From assembly GCF_004770055.1 (NCBI RefSeq), contig NZ_RQEP01000019.1, forward strand, positions 372,001-436,000: DNA of 64,000 bases, read 5' to 3'. This DNA is from Leptospira semungkisensis. GTDB lineage: Bacteria; Spirochaetota; Leptospiria; Leptospirales; Leptospiraceae. The position numbers and the translations under genes were made by a program. Positions 1-9,900 of this stretch are shown here, one piece after another (the first letter of the stretch is position 1; every line of letters begins with the position of its first letter). The notes below the pieces were generated by a model, which was not told where the DNA came from, did not search any database, and was given only the letters and a program-made list of their open reading frames with translations.

Positions 1-83
1 TTGGAAAGAAAGCGGTTTTTTTTCTCTCTTAGAAACGATTTTAGGCGACGAAAACAGTTCCCACCTGTATTTTAGAACGGTTC

Positions 84-91
84 GAAGGGGG
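84..91 (+). promoter_or_regulatory. Ribosome binding site deciding a TTG start
   Basis: GAAGGGGG ends 5 nt before the TTG codon at 97. It is the only Shine-Dalgarno-like stretch near the start of the Cys-rich protein and supports the non-ATG initiation codon. Confidence 0.5.
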
Positions 92-96
92 ACACT

Positions 97-567
97 TTGG
101 AACAATCATTTTCAAGAAAACAAATCCTTGGCTTAAGTGCTGCCGCAATTGCGACTCTTGCCAGTTCTTCTGTATTAGGCGAGGATCATGCTTCCAAAAA
201 ACATTCTAAAAAATCTAAAAAGACAAACTCTATGCCGGTAGGTTCCGCTGCAGAAGCTTCCGCGCAGTGCATCGTCAAGGGAAGAGTTTGCATCAATATG
301 TGCGTGGATGTCCTTTCCGAAGGCCATACTGAAATGGCGGACTGTTTAAGAAGCGTAGAAGAAACCACAGCGCTCTGCGAAGCATTTGTGACCCTTTCTT
401 CTCTACATTCAGTAGGAACTAAGAAACTTGCTTCTCTTTGCCTTGAGTCTTGCGAAAGATGTGCAGCCCAATGCGACAAACACGCAGACCATCACCAAGA
501 ATGCAAAGATTGCGCAGAGGCTTGCAGGAACTGCATTGCTGAATTCAAAAAACTTCTCGCAGCCTAA
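97..567 (+). CDS. Cys-rich four-helix copper-storage-like protein (DUF326/Csp family)
   Basis: A 156-residue protein with an N-terminal hydrophobic export segment (about residues 10-28) followed by a Lys/Ser-rich linker and a helical domain holding 13 cysteines, many in CxxC or CxxxC spacing (CERC, CKDC, CRNC). This pattern fits the DUF326/Csp family, in which Cys lining a four-helix bundle bind many Cu(I) ions. Csp1 is Tat-exported, but no clear twin arginine is present here (the n-region reads SFSRKQ). Export is therefore inferred from the hydrophobic segment only. The start is TTG, chosen because a purine-rich GAAGGGGG ribosome site lies just upstream at 84-91. It converges with the kinase gene behind it, overlapping by 4 nt at the stop codons. 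Family call is good; metal identity is inference. Confidence 0.75.
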   Translation: MEQSFSRKQILGLSAAAIATLASSSVLGEDHASKKHSKKSKKTNSMPVGSAAEASAQCIVKGRVCINMCVDVLSEGHTEMADCLRSVEETTALCEAFVTLSSLHSVGTKKLASLCLESCERCAAQCDKHADHHQECKDCAEACRNCIAEFKKLLAA

Positions 568-1991
568 AAAGGGAATTCTACAGAAAATTTAGTTCCTTGC
601 GCGGATGTTTGGATATTTAACCTCGCTTTCAACTGTTTGGACAAGATCTGAATGAGTTGAAAGCCCAAGGTCTCCTTGGATTCAATCTCCGCGTAATCCG
701 AAATTCCTACGCCATTATCTCCTACTTCCAGAAAGAATACTCCGTTCCTGTAAATGCCTCGGATAAAAAATTCTCCGTTTTTTCTACCCTTGTACGCGTA
801 CTTGATCGAATTGGTAGCGATCTCATTGATCATCATCCCGATCGGTAAAGCCTTCTCCACTGCAAGACTAAGTTCTCCAACTTCCACGGCTCTACGGATC
901 TCAGAACCGATCCCGTACACGTTCCATAAATTATCCAACAACTTATCTACGTAAGAAGCCAATCCAACCTCGGAGAGATTTTTAGAATTATAGAGTTCGT
1001 TATGGACCAAGGACATGGAATAGATCCTACTCTCCGTATCCTTAAGTTCTCGAGTCACTTCCTTGTTCTTAGCATAATTTGCCTGCAAGTTGAGAAGGCT
1101 TGCCATGATCTGGAGATTATTTTTGACCCGATGATGGATCTCCTGCAAAAGAGCTTCTTTCTCTCGCAAGGATTGAAGAAGGGATTCTTCCGATTGCTTC
1201 CACTTAGTCATATCGACTAGAATGGCTAAGACGATTTCCTTACCCTGTAATTGAAATCGATACGAGGTAATCTCCATCAAAAGAGGAGTCCCGTCCTTTC
1301 TCTTATGCACATGAGTCTCTGGCAAATTCTTCCCGTATTTCAAAATGGAAAATAGATTGCTTCCGCTCGAGTTCGGATTTGCAAATAAATTATGAAATTG
1401 TAAACCTTGAAATTCTCTTCGATTGTATCCGTATACTCTCTCCGCTTCCTGGTTCAAGTCCAGAATGCCCTCTGAAGCAATATCATATAAAAGCACAGGA
1501 TGAGGATTGTTCTCGAAGATCAGTCTGTATCTTTCCTCGCTTTCTCGGATATGGTATGACTGCTTCTCAAGTTTAGCCAGCATATCATGTCTTTCGATCG
1601 CATATCGGATCGATCTGAAAAGCAGAAGTGAATCGAATCTTCCCTTGATGAGATAGTCTTGGCCACCCGCTTTCAAGGCTTCCGATGCAAGATTCTCATC
1701 CTCAGTCCCGGAGCAAATAACGATTGGAATCTCAGGATAGGCCCGACTGATCGTCTCGAATCCGTGAAGACCGAAACTATCCGGTAAAGATAGATCCAAA
1801 AGAATGCAATCTATCTCATCCGAATAATCTTCGAGTTGCTCCATTGCATTCGTGACTGTGGCAGAATATCTCAATCTTATTCCGGAAGGATCCGCTTCCA
1901 TAAGATACAACTCGAACAACCTGGAATCGTCAGGGTTGTCTTCGACAACTAGAATCTGCTTCATCTGAGAGGAAACGACTCTCGTACTCAT
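564..1991 (-). CDS. Receiver-PAS-HisKA_2 hybrid histidine kinase
   Basis: A soluble 475-residue signalling protein. Residues about 10-135 form a receiver domain (acidic pocket E17/D18, phosphoacceptor D66 in ILLDLSLP, Lys in YLIKGRF). Residues 150-265 are a PAS domain, and 270-475 a HisKA_2/HATPase_c kinase with the phospho-His motif EIHHRVKNNLQ at 284-294, an N-box near MMINEIATNSIKYAY and the DNGVGI nucleotide loop. No membrane segment is seen. With the receiver at the N terminus, the protein should accept phosphate as well as autophosphorylate, so it is probably an intermediate or output kinase in a relay. Its start codon overlaps the stop of the upstream lone receiver gene by 4 nt (ATGA), implying translational coupling. 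An internal Met at residue 10 is an alternative start. Output partner unknown. Confidence 0.85.
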   Translation of the reverse strand: MSTRVVSSQMKQILVVEDNPDDSRLFELYLMEADPSGIRLRYSATVTNAMEQLEDYSDEIDCILLDLSLPDSFGLHGFETISRAYPEIPIVICSGTEDENLASEALKAGGQDYLIKGRFDSLLLFRSIRYAIERHDMLAKLEKQSYHIRESEERYRLIFENNPHPVLLYDIASEGILDLNQEAERVYGYNRREFQGLQFHNLFANPNSSGSNLFSILKYGKNLPETHVHKRKDGTPLLMEITSYRFQLQGKEIVLAILVDMTKWKQSEESLLQSLREKEALLQEIHHRVKNNLQIMASLLNLQANYAKNKEVTRELKDTESRIYSMSLVHNELYNSKNLSEVGLASYVDKLLDNLWNVYGIGSEIRRAVEVGELSLAVEKALPIGMMINEIATNSIKYAYKGRKNGEFFIRGIYRNGVFFLEVGDNGVGISDYAEIESKETLGFQLIQILSKQLKARLNIQTSAQGTKFSVEFPF

Positions 1992-2431
1992 TTTGGCGGA
2001 AGCCTAGATGTTTGGAACCAATAGATCCGAAGAGTAGCCATTGCCTCGAGAAAATTATCATACTCAACAGGCTTCTGGATATAGGAATTCGCGTGCAAAT
2101 TGAAAGTCGCCATAATATCCCTTTCCGCACCGGAAGTAGTCAATACTACAACAGGGATCCTTTTGAATTCAGGATCCGACTTCAATTCCTCCAAGACTTC
2201 CAAACCGTTTTTCTTGGGCAGATTCAGGTCGAGAAGGATAAGATCAGGACGGCTTGCCCCTACAAATTCACCTTCTCCCTTAACGAAATCGATCGCCTCT
2301 TCTCCGTCTTTTGCAACGAAGAGCCTCTTCTCTTCTTCTAGTTCTTCTAAAGCTTCCATTGTAAGCCTCACGTCTGCGGGATTGTCTTCGACCAGAAGAA
2401 TATCAAAATATTTTTTTTTAGGCACGCTCAT
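1988..2431 (-). CDS. Single-domain response regulator (CheY/Rcp1-like)
   Basis: 147 residues, almost entirely one receiver domain: acidic pair E15/D16, phosphoacceptor D68 in LILLDLNLP, a Thr pair in VVVLTTSG and the conserved Lys in YIQKPVE. There is no output domain. The insertion after the acidic residues and the C-terminal extension are like the Rcp1 regulators that partner phytochrome-type kinases, matching the kinase encoded 3 nt upstream. It is followed by a receiver-kinase hybrid with a 4-nt overlap. The three genes read as a phosphorelay in which this protein shuttles phosphate between the two kinases; that role is inferred from order only. Confidence 0.88.
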   Translation of the reverse strand: MSVPKKKYFDILLVEDNPADVRLTMEALEELEEEKRLFVAKDGEEAIDFVKGEGEFVGASRPDLILLDLNLPKKNGLEVLEELKSDPEFKRIPVVVLTTSGAERDIMATFNLHANSYIQKPVEYDNFLEAMATLRIYWFQTSRLPPK

Positions 2432-2434
2432 GTA

Positions 2435-4291
2435 TTAAACCTCAGGCAAGGTGAAATAGAATTCTGATCCGTTTCCGAGTATGGATCGAACCCAGATCTT
2501 GCCTTCATGATTCTCCACTATTTTCTTGCATATCGATAGACCGATCCCTGTTCCAGGGTATTCGGAATTCGCATGCAGTTTTTGAAATATTATAAAAATT
2601 CGATCAAAGTATTTTGCATCCATTCCTATTCCGTTGTCAGAAACACAAAATTCCCAGAATCCTGGGATCTTTTTTGCAGTTATCTGAACGATAGGACTTC
2701 TCTTAGGAGAGCGGAATTTTATCGCATTCGAGATCAGGTTAATGAACAAACGTCGGATCTGTTCCTGGTCCGCAAATATATTTGGAAAAGGTCCTTCGAA
2801 TACGAGTCTTGCATTTGTCTCTCGGATCACGGAACCTAGATCTTTTTCTACTTCTTCTAGAATTCCTTCCGGATTTCCTTCCGATTTCTTGAGAGAAGAA
2901 GAACCAACCCTTGAATAGCTAAGAAGGCTTTCGATCAATACTTGCTGTCTCTTTGCGGCGTCAACCGAGACTCGGATGAATTCTCTCATCTCAGGTTTGA
3001 TATCTTTCTCAAACTTTCTTTCTAAGAGCTGCAAATAACTCGCGATGGTTCTAAGTGGTTCTTGCAAATCGTGAGACGCGATATAAGCGAATTGCTCCAA
3101 TTCCTTATTCGTCTTCGCCAGATCTCTCAATGCTTGCTCTAAGGACTCGTTCGCTTCTTTTTTCGCAGTGATGTCGCGGTTCACCATAATGAGTCCGGGA
3201 GAAATAAAACTATCAGGAATGATCTTCTTAAAATTACTTTCGATCATGATCTTCTTCCCGGAACTTAAGGTATGGATCAATTCTCTCTTAGAAGCGCCGA
3301 CTGTTTCCCAGTCTTTCATAGCAGCTTTATAATTTTCATCCGTAATCCAGTCTTCTTTAAACATCACTGAGTAATGTTTACCTATGCAATCGGTCTCTCC
3401 GACCCCATAGAGTTGAGCAGCATATTTATTATAATAAGTAATCCTTTGGTCAGCATCCAATGCGATGATAGCATCATTTACCTGAGAGATGACAGACAAA
3501 TTAAATCGGATCATCGCTTCGTATTCAAGCCGATCCGAAATATCATATACTATTCCTAGAATCTCCTCTACCTTCTTCTTTTTATTCAGCCTAGGATACA
3601 TTCTAGTTTCTAGATAAAGATCATTGATCTTGCTATGATATAAACTCTCTTCTCCCTGTAGGGTCTTATTAAATGCGTCTAATACTTCCGGACGAGATTC
3701 GGCTCTATCATAGATTGATTTACCGGTAATTTCCTTAGGGTCGAGTCCTAGATGTTTCAGCCCCTTCCCCTCTGATAAAAGTATCTGTCCTTCCGGAGAA
3801 ATAGAAAAGACCACGACAGGAAGATTGCTAATCACTGTCTTAAAATCTATAGTACGTTTTTCTAATGAATTCTGTGCTTCTTTTCTATCGGTGATATCAA
3901 CAGCGACACCCACTAACCCGCTAATCTCTCCGCTCACTGATCTGGCAGGAGAGATACGTATCGTAAAGAATCTTCCTCCAAACTCTATTTCTGCACTGAT
4001 CTCTTTTCCTACGAGCACTAGCTCCAGGACTTCCACCTGGCTTAAGGACCTGAGACTTCCATCTGGCTCCGGAATTTCTGCAATCCACGCATAGTCTACA
4101 AAGTTAGTCCCCTTCATAGAACTTGGATCTAGACCCAAGGCCTCTAAGGATTTGCCGGAGACGAAATTGATATTCCCTCCTTTGTCCGCAGAAAAGAGAA
4201 TGATGGGAGAATTCGTGAGGATATAATCTAAGAGAGACTTAGCGTAGATGGAAGGATCAGGATAGCCTAATGTTTTGGAGAGTGATTCCAT
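2435..4291 (-). CDS. Triple-PAS soluble sensor histidine kinase
   Basis: 618 residues with three PAS-like sensor domains (about 20-140, 145-255 and 260-380), a short coiled coil, a HisKA dimerisation domain with H407 in ASHDLQEP, and an HATPase domain with N-box N522, G1 loop DNGIGM and G2 loop GTGIGLS. No signal peptide or membrane helix, so it should sense a cytoplasmic cue. The HDLQEP His motif is of the phytochrome-like HisKA subclass. It is the first gene of a minus-strand set: kinase, lone receiver (3 nt gap), receiver-kinase hybrid (4-nt overlap). A small hairpin lies just upstream of its ribosome site. The PAS ligand cannot be told from sequence. Confidence 0.9.
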   Translation of the reverse strand: MESLSKTLGYPDPSIYAKSLLDYILTNSPIILFSADKGGNINFVSGKSLEALGLDPSSMKGTNFVDYAWIAEIPEPDGSLRSLSQVEVLELVLVGKEISAEIEFGGRFFTIRISPARSVSGEISGLVGVAVDITDRKEAQNSLEKRTIDFKTVISNLPVVVFSISPEGQILLSEGKGLKHLGLDPKEITGKSIYDRAESRPEVLDAFNKTLQGEESLYHSKINDLYLETRMYPRLNKKKKVEEILGIVYDISDRLEYEAMIRFNLSVISQVNDAIIALDADQRITYYNKYAAQLYGVGETDCIGKHYSVMFKEDWITDENYKAAMKDWETVGASKRELIHTLSSGKKIMIESNFKKIIPDSFISPGLIMVNRDITAKKEANESLEQALRDLAKTNKELEQFAYIASHDLQEPLRTIASYLQLLERKFEKDIKPEMREFIRVSVDAAKRQQVLIESLLSYSRVGSSSLKKSEGNPEGILEEVEKDLGSVIRETNARLVFEGPFPNIFADQEQIRRLFINLISNAIKFRSPKRSPIVQITAKKIPGFWEFCVSDNGIGMDAKYFDRIFIIFQKLHANSEYPGTGIGLSICKKIVENHEGKIWVRSILGNGSEFYFTLPEV

Positions 4292-4303
4292 ATAGAATCC
4301 CCG

Positions 4304-4321
4304 CCGGAACCGCGATTCCGG
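4304..4321 (-). other. Hairpin just upstream of the triple-PAS kinase start
   Basis: CCGGAA (4304-4309) and TTCCGG (4316-4321) form a perfect 6-bp GC-rich stem with a 6-nt loop. It ends 12 nt before the kinase ATG, next to the GGGG ribosome site. No U-run follows, so it is not a terminator. It could affect mRNA stability or translation of the kinase. Confidence 0.35.
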
Positions 4322-4428
4322 AAGGGACTCTCAATTATGGCGAAAATAGGATATTTTCAAGCATATTTCGATTTTTTCAACATGATTTTCCACATAATCA
4401 GAAAATAGTCCCCTAAGTAAGGGATTCT

Positions 4429-4884
4429 TTAAATGATCTCGATGGTTTCAATCACGACTGGCTGCAGAGGTCTGTCACCTGGGCCAGTTCCAGTTTCGGA
4501 GATCGACTGAACTATGTCTTCTCCCTCGGAAACGTGACCAAAAACTGCATGTCGATTGTCCAGGTAGAGGTTATCTCTTACATTGATGAAGAATTGAGAG
4601 CCTCCGGTATTCGGACCGGCATTCGCCATTGAAATCGTATATTTCTTGTTTTTGAGATCCGGATGGAATTCGTCTTGGATCTTATATCCAGGTCCTCCAG
4701 TGCCGGTTCCGCTTGGGCAACCGCCTTGGATCATGAAATTGGCGATAATCCTATGAAAGATCAGGCCGTTATAAAAGCCTTTTTGGGCTAATTGAATGAA
4801 ATTGCCGGCCGTAATTGGAGCCTTTTCGTCCTCCAATAAAACGGAGAATTCTCCCCGGTTGGTTTTAAACTTTGCAACTGCCAT
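4429..4884 (-). CDS. ppiB: Cyclophilin-type peptidyl-prolyl isomerase
   Basis: A compact 151-residue single-domain cyclophilin catalysing cis-trans isomerisation of X-Pro bonds. Family motifs are present: GLIFHRI with the catalytic Arg (about residue 45), NFMIQGGCP, the GTGTGGPGY loop, NTGGSQFFI and HAVFGHV. The Trp that confers cyclosporin sensitivity in eukaryotic forms is replaced here (region LYLDNRH). There is no signal peptide, so it is cytoplasmic. A clear GGAGG site lies 6 nt before the ATG. It stands alone, divergent from the cyclase operon across a 224-nt gap. The symbol is by family, not by orthology test. Confidence 0.92.
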   Translation of the reverse strand: MAVAKFKTNRGEFSVLLEDEKAPITAGNFIQLAQKGFYNGLIFHRIIANFMIQGGCPSGTGTGGPGYKIQDEFHPDLKNKKYTISMANAGPNTGGSQFFINVRDNLYLDNRHAVFGHVSEGEDIVQSISETGTGPGDRPLQPVVIETIEII

Positions 4885-5108
4885 ATTTTTCCTCCGGATC
4901 CAAAATCCTTTAGTCGTTTAAGCGATCAACCAAATCTGACAATTTAGCGCAGAATCTCTTTCCCCGACTTGTTTTCAATTTGGAAGGCAATTCTACCGAT
5001 AATTTAACAGAGGAAATCCGGAATCTACTTTCCGTTAGACGGGCGTTTTTTTTCCATTTCCTTTAGGGAAATTTTCGTTTTAGACCAAAATCCGGGATAA
5101 TAATAGCA
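4885..5108. promoter_or_regulatory. Divergent promoter region of ppiB and the cyclase operon
   Basis: 224 nt between two divergently read genes, AT-rich with T-runs. It must carry both promoters, but I could not assign convincing -35/-10 pairs. No strong ribosome site precedes the cyclase ATG at 5109. Confidence 0.4.
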
Positions 5109-7799
5109 ATGCCATCATCCACTAAATACATTCCTTTTGGCCCGAACGGTGCGGTCGCATTTTGGATCCCTGCTACAGATAGGATCCAAGATCAGTCGCA
5201 ACTCTATGCCTGGGCAGAAAAAGGGATCAAGACGATTGTTTGCGTATTCTCCGAAAAAGGTTCTTCCTTGGTTACCGAACTCGAAGAAACATTGCATGCA
5301 GGGGAATGGAAATTATTTGCGTTAGAGGTTCCTCCCGGTCCGGAAACGAATGAATCTGTATTCTTCTCCTCTTGGAAATTAATTTCTGCAACAGCAAAAT
5401 CTAATGTTCTATTCTTAATTCCTCCTGAGATAGCGGAAAGATGGGAAGTCATTCTTTCCAAAATGGTTTTAGCCTCTTATCCTCATATTGCGACCGGTGA
5501 ATTGGCTGCATGGTTTCCTAGCCTTGCAGGCGACTCCGAAGACAGACTCTTGGGAGAATTCAAATCTTATGCTTCCAGAAAGAAGGCGCCTAAGGAAATT
5601 CCGGACAGCACAAGGGGAGAATTTTCTGTTTTTCTAAAGGAACTTCCTCTCGCAGTTTCAGGAATAGAGCTGGGAGTATTTCAAAACGGAAATGGAAAGG
5701 ATTCGAACGGAAAGAAAAAAATTCCTAAGATCAAAGAGAAGTCCGACGAGTTCAGAACACTCGAAACAAAACCTGTCATTTCCTTTGACACCGTTTTTTC
5801 CGGTGAAAAACCAGCTTCGAATGGGACGGAGACCGTCCCCTCTTCCGCCGAGTCAGAAAACAAAGCAGAAACATTACCTTCTCCTAAATTAGAAAAAGAG
5901 AAAGCTCCTAAAAAGGAACCCGAGAAAAAAGCGGAAAAGACTTCTGAGGAAGCGCTTAGAACGAGCGCGAAATTCCCTCTACAGCTAAAACTAATGGCTG
6001 TAATCTCCCTTCTTCTTACCTTAACAGTTTCCACTGTGATCTTGTATGCATCCAGCGAGTTCAAGACGAACTACGAAGTCCGGGTATTAGAAACAAACTT
6101 TTCTCTTGTTAATATCCTAGGGATCAAAGTGAAATCCGACTTAAAGGATATTCGTGACAAGGGCAAGACCTTGACCGAAAAACTCTTGGATCCGAAAGGA
6201 CCGGGAGCCTATGCCGATCTATTCTTTAGGAACGAACCTGACTTTTTGTTAGCGGGGATCTATTCTCCCCAGGGCCAAAAGCTGAAGAAGAAAGTAGTCC
6301 TCTATAACGATTCTTATTTGGAAGGGATTTCTTCGAATCGCAATGAATTAGATGCAGCGATCGAACAGAAAGAATCCTCTCTTATCAAATCGGTGCAATC
6401 AGGAGGAAGGATAGATAACCTCACTCCTAATTTCAAAGAACCTACCTTCTCTATCTCCGTATATGATGCTTCTAGTAATTCTATTTTAATCTATATAATT
6501 CGTTCGGAAAGACTTCTCTCTGTATTCCAAAAACAGGATATTAACGTTCCTTTTCTGATCAATGGAGACGGGGATCTGATCGCTCATCACGATCTGCAAC
6601 TTCTGGCCTCTCAAACGAATTGGGCAGATCTACCTATCTTTGAGACAATGCTTTCTTCTGTAAGAGAGGATAGCCAGCAGACAAGATACGAAGATAGCAC
6701 AAAGACGAAATTCTACGGTTCTTATCAGAAGCTTGGATTCGGAGGCGCTGGAGTCATCGTTAGCGTTCCGGAAGAGAAAGTATTCGAGATGGTCTATAGG
6801 ATCCAGACAAAGAACCTTCTCATTATGGCGATCGCACTATGTGTGGCCTTGATAATCGTATTCTTCTTAGCTCGGAATATTACCATTCCTATATTAAAAC
6901 TATTGAACGCAACGGTCGAGATCGCCAAGGGAAATTTCCGAATCGGAATCCGCTCTACGACCAGAGATGAGATCGGAGTTTTGACAGATTACTTCGTGAA
7001 CATGGGCAAGGGTCTCGAAGAAAGAGAAAAGGTCAAAGACGCATTAGGAAGATTCGTTAACAAAGAGATCGCGGAGATGGTCCTAAACAAGGAGCTAACT
7101 CTGGGAGGAGAAAGAAAGATGTGTGCCATCTTCTTCTCCGATATTCGCTCTTTTACGGCTATTTCAGAAAAGCTGCAACCAGAAGAAGTTGTCGAATTCT
7201 TGAACGAATACATGACCGAGATGGTGCAATGCGTGAATGAAACCCACGGTATCGTGGATAAGTTCATCGGAGACGCGATCATGGCTACCTGGGGAGCAGT
7301 TCGTAGCTCGGATCACGATGCAGAGAATGCAGTGAACGGAGCGCTTCTCATGAGAAAGGCTCTTATAAGATTCAACCAAGGAAGAGGCGGTGATAAGAAG
7401 CCTATCATTCGGATCGGTTGCGGTTTGAATTTTGGTCCGGTGATTGCCGGTCAGATCGGTTCCGAAGAAAGATTGGAATATACTGTGATCGGTGATGCGG
7501 TCAACCTCGCCTCTCGTGTGGAAGCATTGAATAAGCCTTTCGGCACCGACGTACTGATTACTCAAGATCTCTACGACAGAGTGAGAGATATATTCGCTGT
7601 AGAAAAAATGCAAGCGATCAAGGTAAAAGGAAAAGAAGATCCTCAACAGATCTTTGCTGTCTTGGGCAGAAAAGATGATCCAGATCGCCCGACAGACTTA
7701 AACGAGCTCAGAAAACGTCTGGGTATAGAATACGAATCTAAGAAAAAAGCAAAAGCAGGAGACGCCGAAGAGGAACTGAAGTATGAAATTCTTGACTGA
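5109..7799 (+). CDS. Membrane-bound class III adenylate/guanylate cyclase
   Basis: 896 residues. Residues 1-190 are an unrecognised cytoplasmic domain, 190-290 a low-complexity Lys/Glu/Pro linker. TM1 is near 295-315, an extracytoplasmic Cache-like sensor about 315-565, TM2 about 568-588, a HAMP domain 589-645, and a class III cyclase domain about 665-855. Catalytic features are present: the two metal-binding Asp in FFSDIRSFT and [11 protein letters not shown], the base-recognition Lys in VDKFIGD, and the transition-state Asn/Arg in [11 protein letters not shown]. The Lys plus Thr (LEYTVIGD) pairing favours ATP, hence cAMP. It overlaps the next gene by 17 nt. A cyclic-nucleotide-binding protein is encoded at 19065-19538. 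The cyclase call is firm; substrate and sensed signal are inference. Confidence 0.92.
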   Translation: MPSSTKYIPFGPNGAVAFWIPATDRIQDQSQLYAWAEKGIKTIVCVFSEKGSSLVTELEETLHAGEWKLFALEVPPGPETNESVFFSSWKLISATAKSNVLFLIPPEIAERWEVILSKMVLASYPHIATGELAAWFPSLAGDSEDRLLGEFKSYASRKKAPKEIPDSTRGEFSVFLKELPLAVSGIELGVFQNGNGKDSNGKKKIPKIKEKSDEFRTLETKPVISFDTVFSGEKPASNGTETVPSSAESENKAETLPSPKLEKEKAPKKEPEKKAEKTSEEALRTSAKFPLQLKLMAVISLLLTLTVSTVILYASSEFKTNYEVRVLETNFSLVNILGIKVKSDLKDIRDKGKTLTEKLLDPKGPGAYADLFFRNEPDFLLAGIYSPQGQKLKKKVVLYNDSYLEGISSNRNELDAAIEQKESSLIKSVQSGGRIDNLTPNFKEPTFSISVYDASSNSILIYIIRSERLLSVFQKQDINVPFLINGDGDLIAHHDLQLLASQTNWADLPIFETMLSSVREDSQQTRYEDSTKTKFYGSYQKLGFGGAGVIVSVPEEKVFEMVYRIQTKNLLIMAIALCVALIIVFFLARNITIPILKLLNATVEIAKGNFRIGIRSTTRDEIGVLTDYFVNMGKGLEEREKVKDALGRFVNKEIAEMVLNKELTLGGERKMCAIFFSDIRSFTAISEKLQPEEVVEFLNEYMTEMVQCVNETHGIVDKFIGDAIMATWGAVRSSDHDAENAVNGALLMRKALIRFNQGRGGDKKPIIRIGCGLNFGPVIAGQIGSEERLEYTVIGDAVNLASRVEALNKPFGTDVLITQDLYDRVRDIFAVEKMQAIKVKGKEDPQQIFAVLGRKDDPDRPTDLNELRKRLGIEYESKKKAKAGDAEEELKYEILD

Positions 7800-9900
7800 C
7801 GGCCGCTACGTCGTTACAGCTCTAGTCTTACTTTTATTTTTCTTCTCAGGGCTTCTCTATCTCTACGCAAACGCAGGTCCAAAGACCGGAAATAATAAGA
7901 TCGTAGGCGAGCTCAAATCCAAGCAGCTTAAAATATTACGAAAACTTGATTCAGAAGTGGTTTGGGAGGAATTGGACGAGTCCGATCCGATCCGCTACAG
8001 AGACACTATCCGCACGGAAGAAGGTGCAGAAGCAGTATTACTTTTTACTGATGGAGATAATTCCGCAGAGATCCGCTTGGATGAAAGAAGTATGATCTTA
8101 GTGGAAGACACTGACAAGATCAGTTTCGTTTCTGGGTCTCTTTCTGCGACCGGAGCGGGTGCAGGTAAATTGCAGATTAGCTCTGGCGATACTAAAATCG
8201 CTCTCGGAAATTCCGATCTAAAGCTATCCAAGGACGAGAACAAGGGTCTCAACTTAGAAGTAAAGAAAGGAGAGGCAAAGATCGTTTCTGCTTCGGGTGA
8301 AAACGTAGTCGGAAAGAACCAATCCGCAGATCTGAACGGTGGAAAAATAGAGGTCCGAGTATTGAACTTGGAAACGACGGCTCCTCTAGACAAATCGGCT
8401 CTTCCTCTCAAAACGGAGACCGCGCAAGTACGTTTCGAATGGAAACCTGCGGAAGGAGTTCGAAATTACAGACTCGAAGTCGCAAAGGATTCCGGTTTTC
8501 GCACCGGTCTGAAAAAAGCCAATTCTGCGGGAACTGCAGCAAGCATCGTATTATCAAATGGATCTTATTACTGGAGAGTGGTTGGAAAGAATCCTCAGTC
8601 AGGAAAGGAAGAATACAGCGCTTCTAAGAATTTTAAATTAGTTTCTTGGTCCAAACCTAAACTGGTATCCCCTTCCTCTAAGGAAGTTTTCTCGTATAGT
8701 ACTGGCGCTGCGCCTTCCGTTCGTTTTCAATGGATCACTACAGATCCTGCCGCTAAGTACAAGTTAGAAGTTGCAGATGATGCGAACTTTAAACAAATCG
8801 CATATTCTAACGATTCTTCTGCCGGATTCTCGAAATGGGAGCCTAAGTCAGAAGGACAATTCTATGCAAGAGTTAGAATGTTTTCCGATCGAGAAGGATT
8901 CGCCGAGCTGAATTCGGATCCTGTCTCCTTCTCCGTTCGAAAATCGGCTCAGGCAGAGCCTCCTAAATTGCTCAAACCTCTTTCCGGAGAAGAGATAGGA
9001 ATCCGGATCTTTAAGACAGGTTCCTTCTTCAGTTGGAGCGCAAGTAAAGAATTCAAATCCTATACCTTGGAGATCTCAAGTGATGCGGATTTCAAAAATA
9101 TAATATTCTCCAAGTCCACCAATTCGAATTTCATGAAACCTGAATATGATTGGAAAGAAGGTGGATATTTCTGGAGAGTTAGAGCTGCATTCCAGGGAGA
9201 AGGAGAAATCTCTTCTTCTATCAATCGTTTCGTTCTTAAACCTTTGCTACCGATCCGTCTAGCCTTCCCCAAAGATGGGACCGAGTTAGGTCATCCTGTA
9301 GATGGAAAATTGGCCTTCCGTTGGGACCGACCGGATCCTACTGGAAATTACAAATTGGAAGTCGCAAAAGATTCGAATTTCAATTCTAAGGTAGTAGATA
9401 CTACAATTCGTTCTGGACTGGGCAATGTCACTCTTCCTGGCCCAGGCGATTTCTATTGGAAAGTTTCCTTAATTTCTCCGGAAGGAGAAGTCTTGGTAGT
9501 AAGTCCAGTCTCAGGATTTAAGACCTCGGATTCCGCACCTTTTGTCACTCCACTATACCCAAGGGATAGAGATAAGGTAGATTTGGATGAGAAGGAAAGC
9601 TTGGCCTTTTATTGGGAAACAGAAGGAAAAGCCGAGGCCTATATACTTGAACTTTTAGAATCCGATAAAAAAGCTTGGAAAACGGTATTTAAAAAGGAAA
9701 TAAAAGGAGAATCTTACGACTTCCGAGAGTTATACAAATTGAAGGAAGGAAAGTACCAGTGGAAACTCAGCGCGAAATACCGGGACAGTTCCGGAGCGTT
9801 GCGGACCACCTTGCCTCTTTCCAGAGATTTTGACGTGGTAGTATCGGCTACTCTAAAGGCTCCGGAGATTTTAACTCCCAAGGAATTCTATGTTGAATAG
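7783..9900 (+). CDS. FecR-domain membrane protein with five fibronectin-like repeats
   Basis: 705 residues with one N-terminal membrane anchor (about 8-30) and the rest extracytoplasmic. Residues about 45-195 resemble a FecR domain ([20 protein letters not shown] then a beta-rich stretch ending in a signal-like [13 protein letters not shown]). Five repeats of about 97 residues follow, starting near 217, 313, 414, 511 and 608. Each has a W core, a K/YxLEVAxDxxF strand and a GxYYWRV-type end (examples: [30 protein letters not shown]). FecR domains usually sense or transduce across the envelope. The start overlaps the cyclase by 17 nt and the end overlaps the next gene by 11 nt, so the three proteins probably act together. 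Exact function unknown. Confidence 0.8.
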   Translation: MKFLTDGRYVVTALVLLLFFFSGLLYLYANAGPKTGNNKIVGELKSKQLKILRKLDSEVVWEELDESDPIRYRDTIRTEEGAEAVLLFTDGDNSAEIRLDERSMILVEDTDKISFVSGSLSATGAGAGKLQISSGDTKIALGNSDLKLSKDENKGLNLEVKKGEAKIVSASGENVVGKNQSADLNGGKIEVRVLNLETTAPLDKSALPLKTETAQVRFEWKPAEGVRNYRLEVAKDSGFRTGLKKANSAGTAASIVLSNGSYYWRVVGKNPQSGKEEYSASKNFKLVSWSKPKLVSPSSKEVFSYSTGAAPSVRFQWITTDPAAKYKLEVADDANFKQIAYSNDSSAGFSKWEPKSEGQFYARVRMFSDREGFAELNSDPVSFSVRKSAQAEPPKLLKPLSGEEIGIRIFKTGSFFSWSASKEFKSYTLEISSDADFKNIIFSKSTNSNFMKPEYDWKEGGYFWRVRAAFQGEGEISSSINRFVLKPLLPIRLAFPKDGTELGHPVDGKLAFRWDRPDPTGNYKLEVAKDSNFNSKVVDTTIRSGLGNVTLPGPGDFYWKVSLISPEGEVLVVSPVSGFKTSDSAPFVTPLYPRDRDKVDLDEKESLAFYWETEGKAEAYILELLESDKKAWKTVFKKEIKGESYDFRELYKLKEGKYQWKLSAKYRDSSGALRTTLPLSRDFDVVVSATLKAPEILTPKEFYVE

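Noticed and set aside
1..96. Possible end of an upstream gene or terminator (T-run at about 17-24)
   Set aside because: Only 96 nt are available; no hairpin or reading frame could be supported.
4410..4424. CCCT/AGGG hairpin next to the ppiB stop
   Set aside because: Stem of only 4 bp with a poor U-run; too weak to call a terminator.
7164..7646. 160-codon minus-strand frame in the cyclase catalytic domain
   Set aside because: Antisense to conserved cyclase motifs; no start signal or recognisable content.
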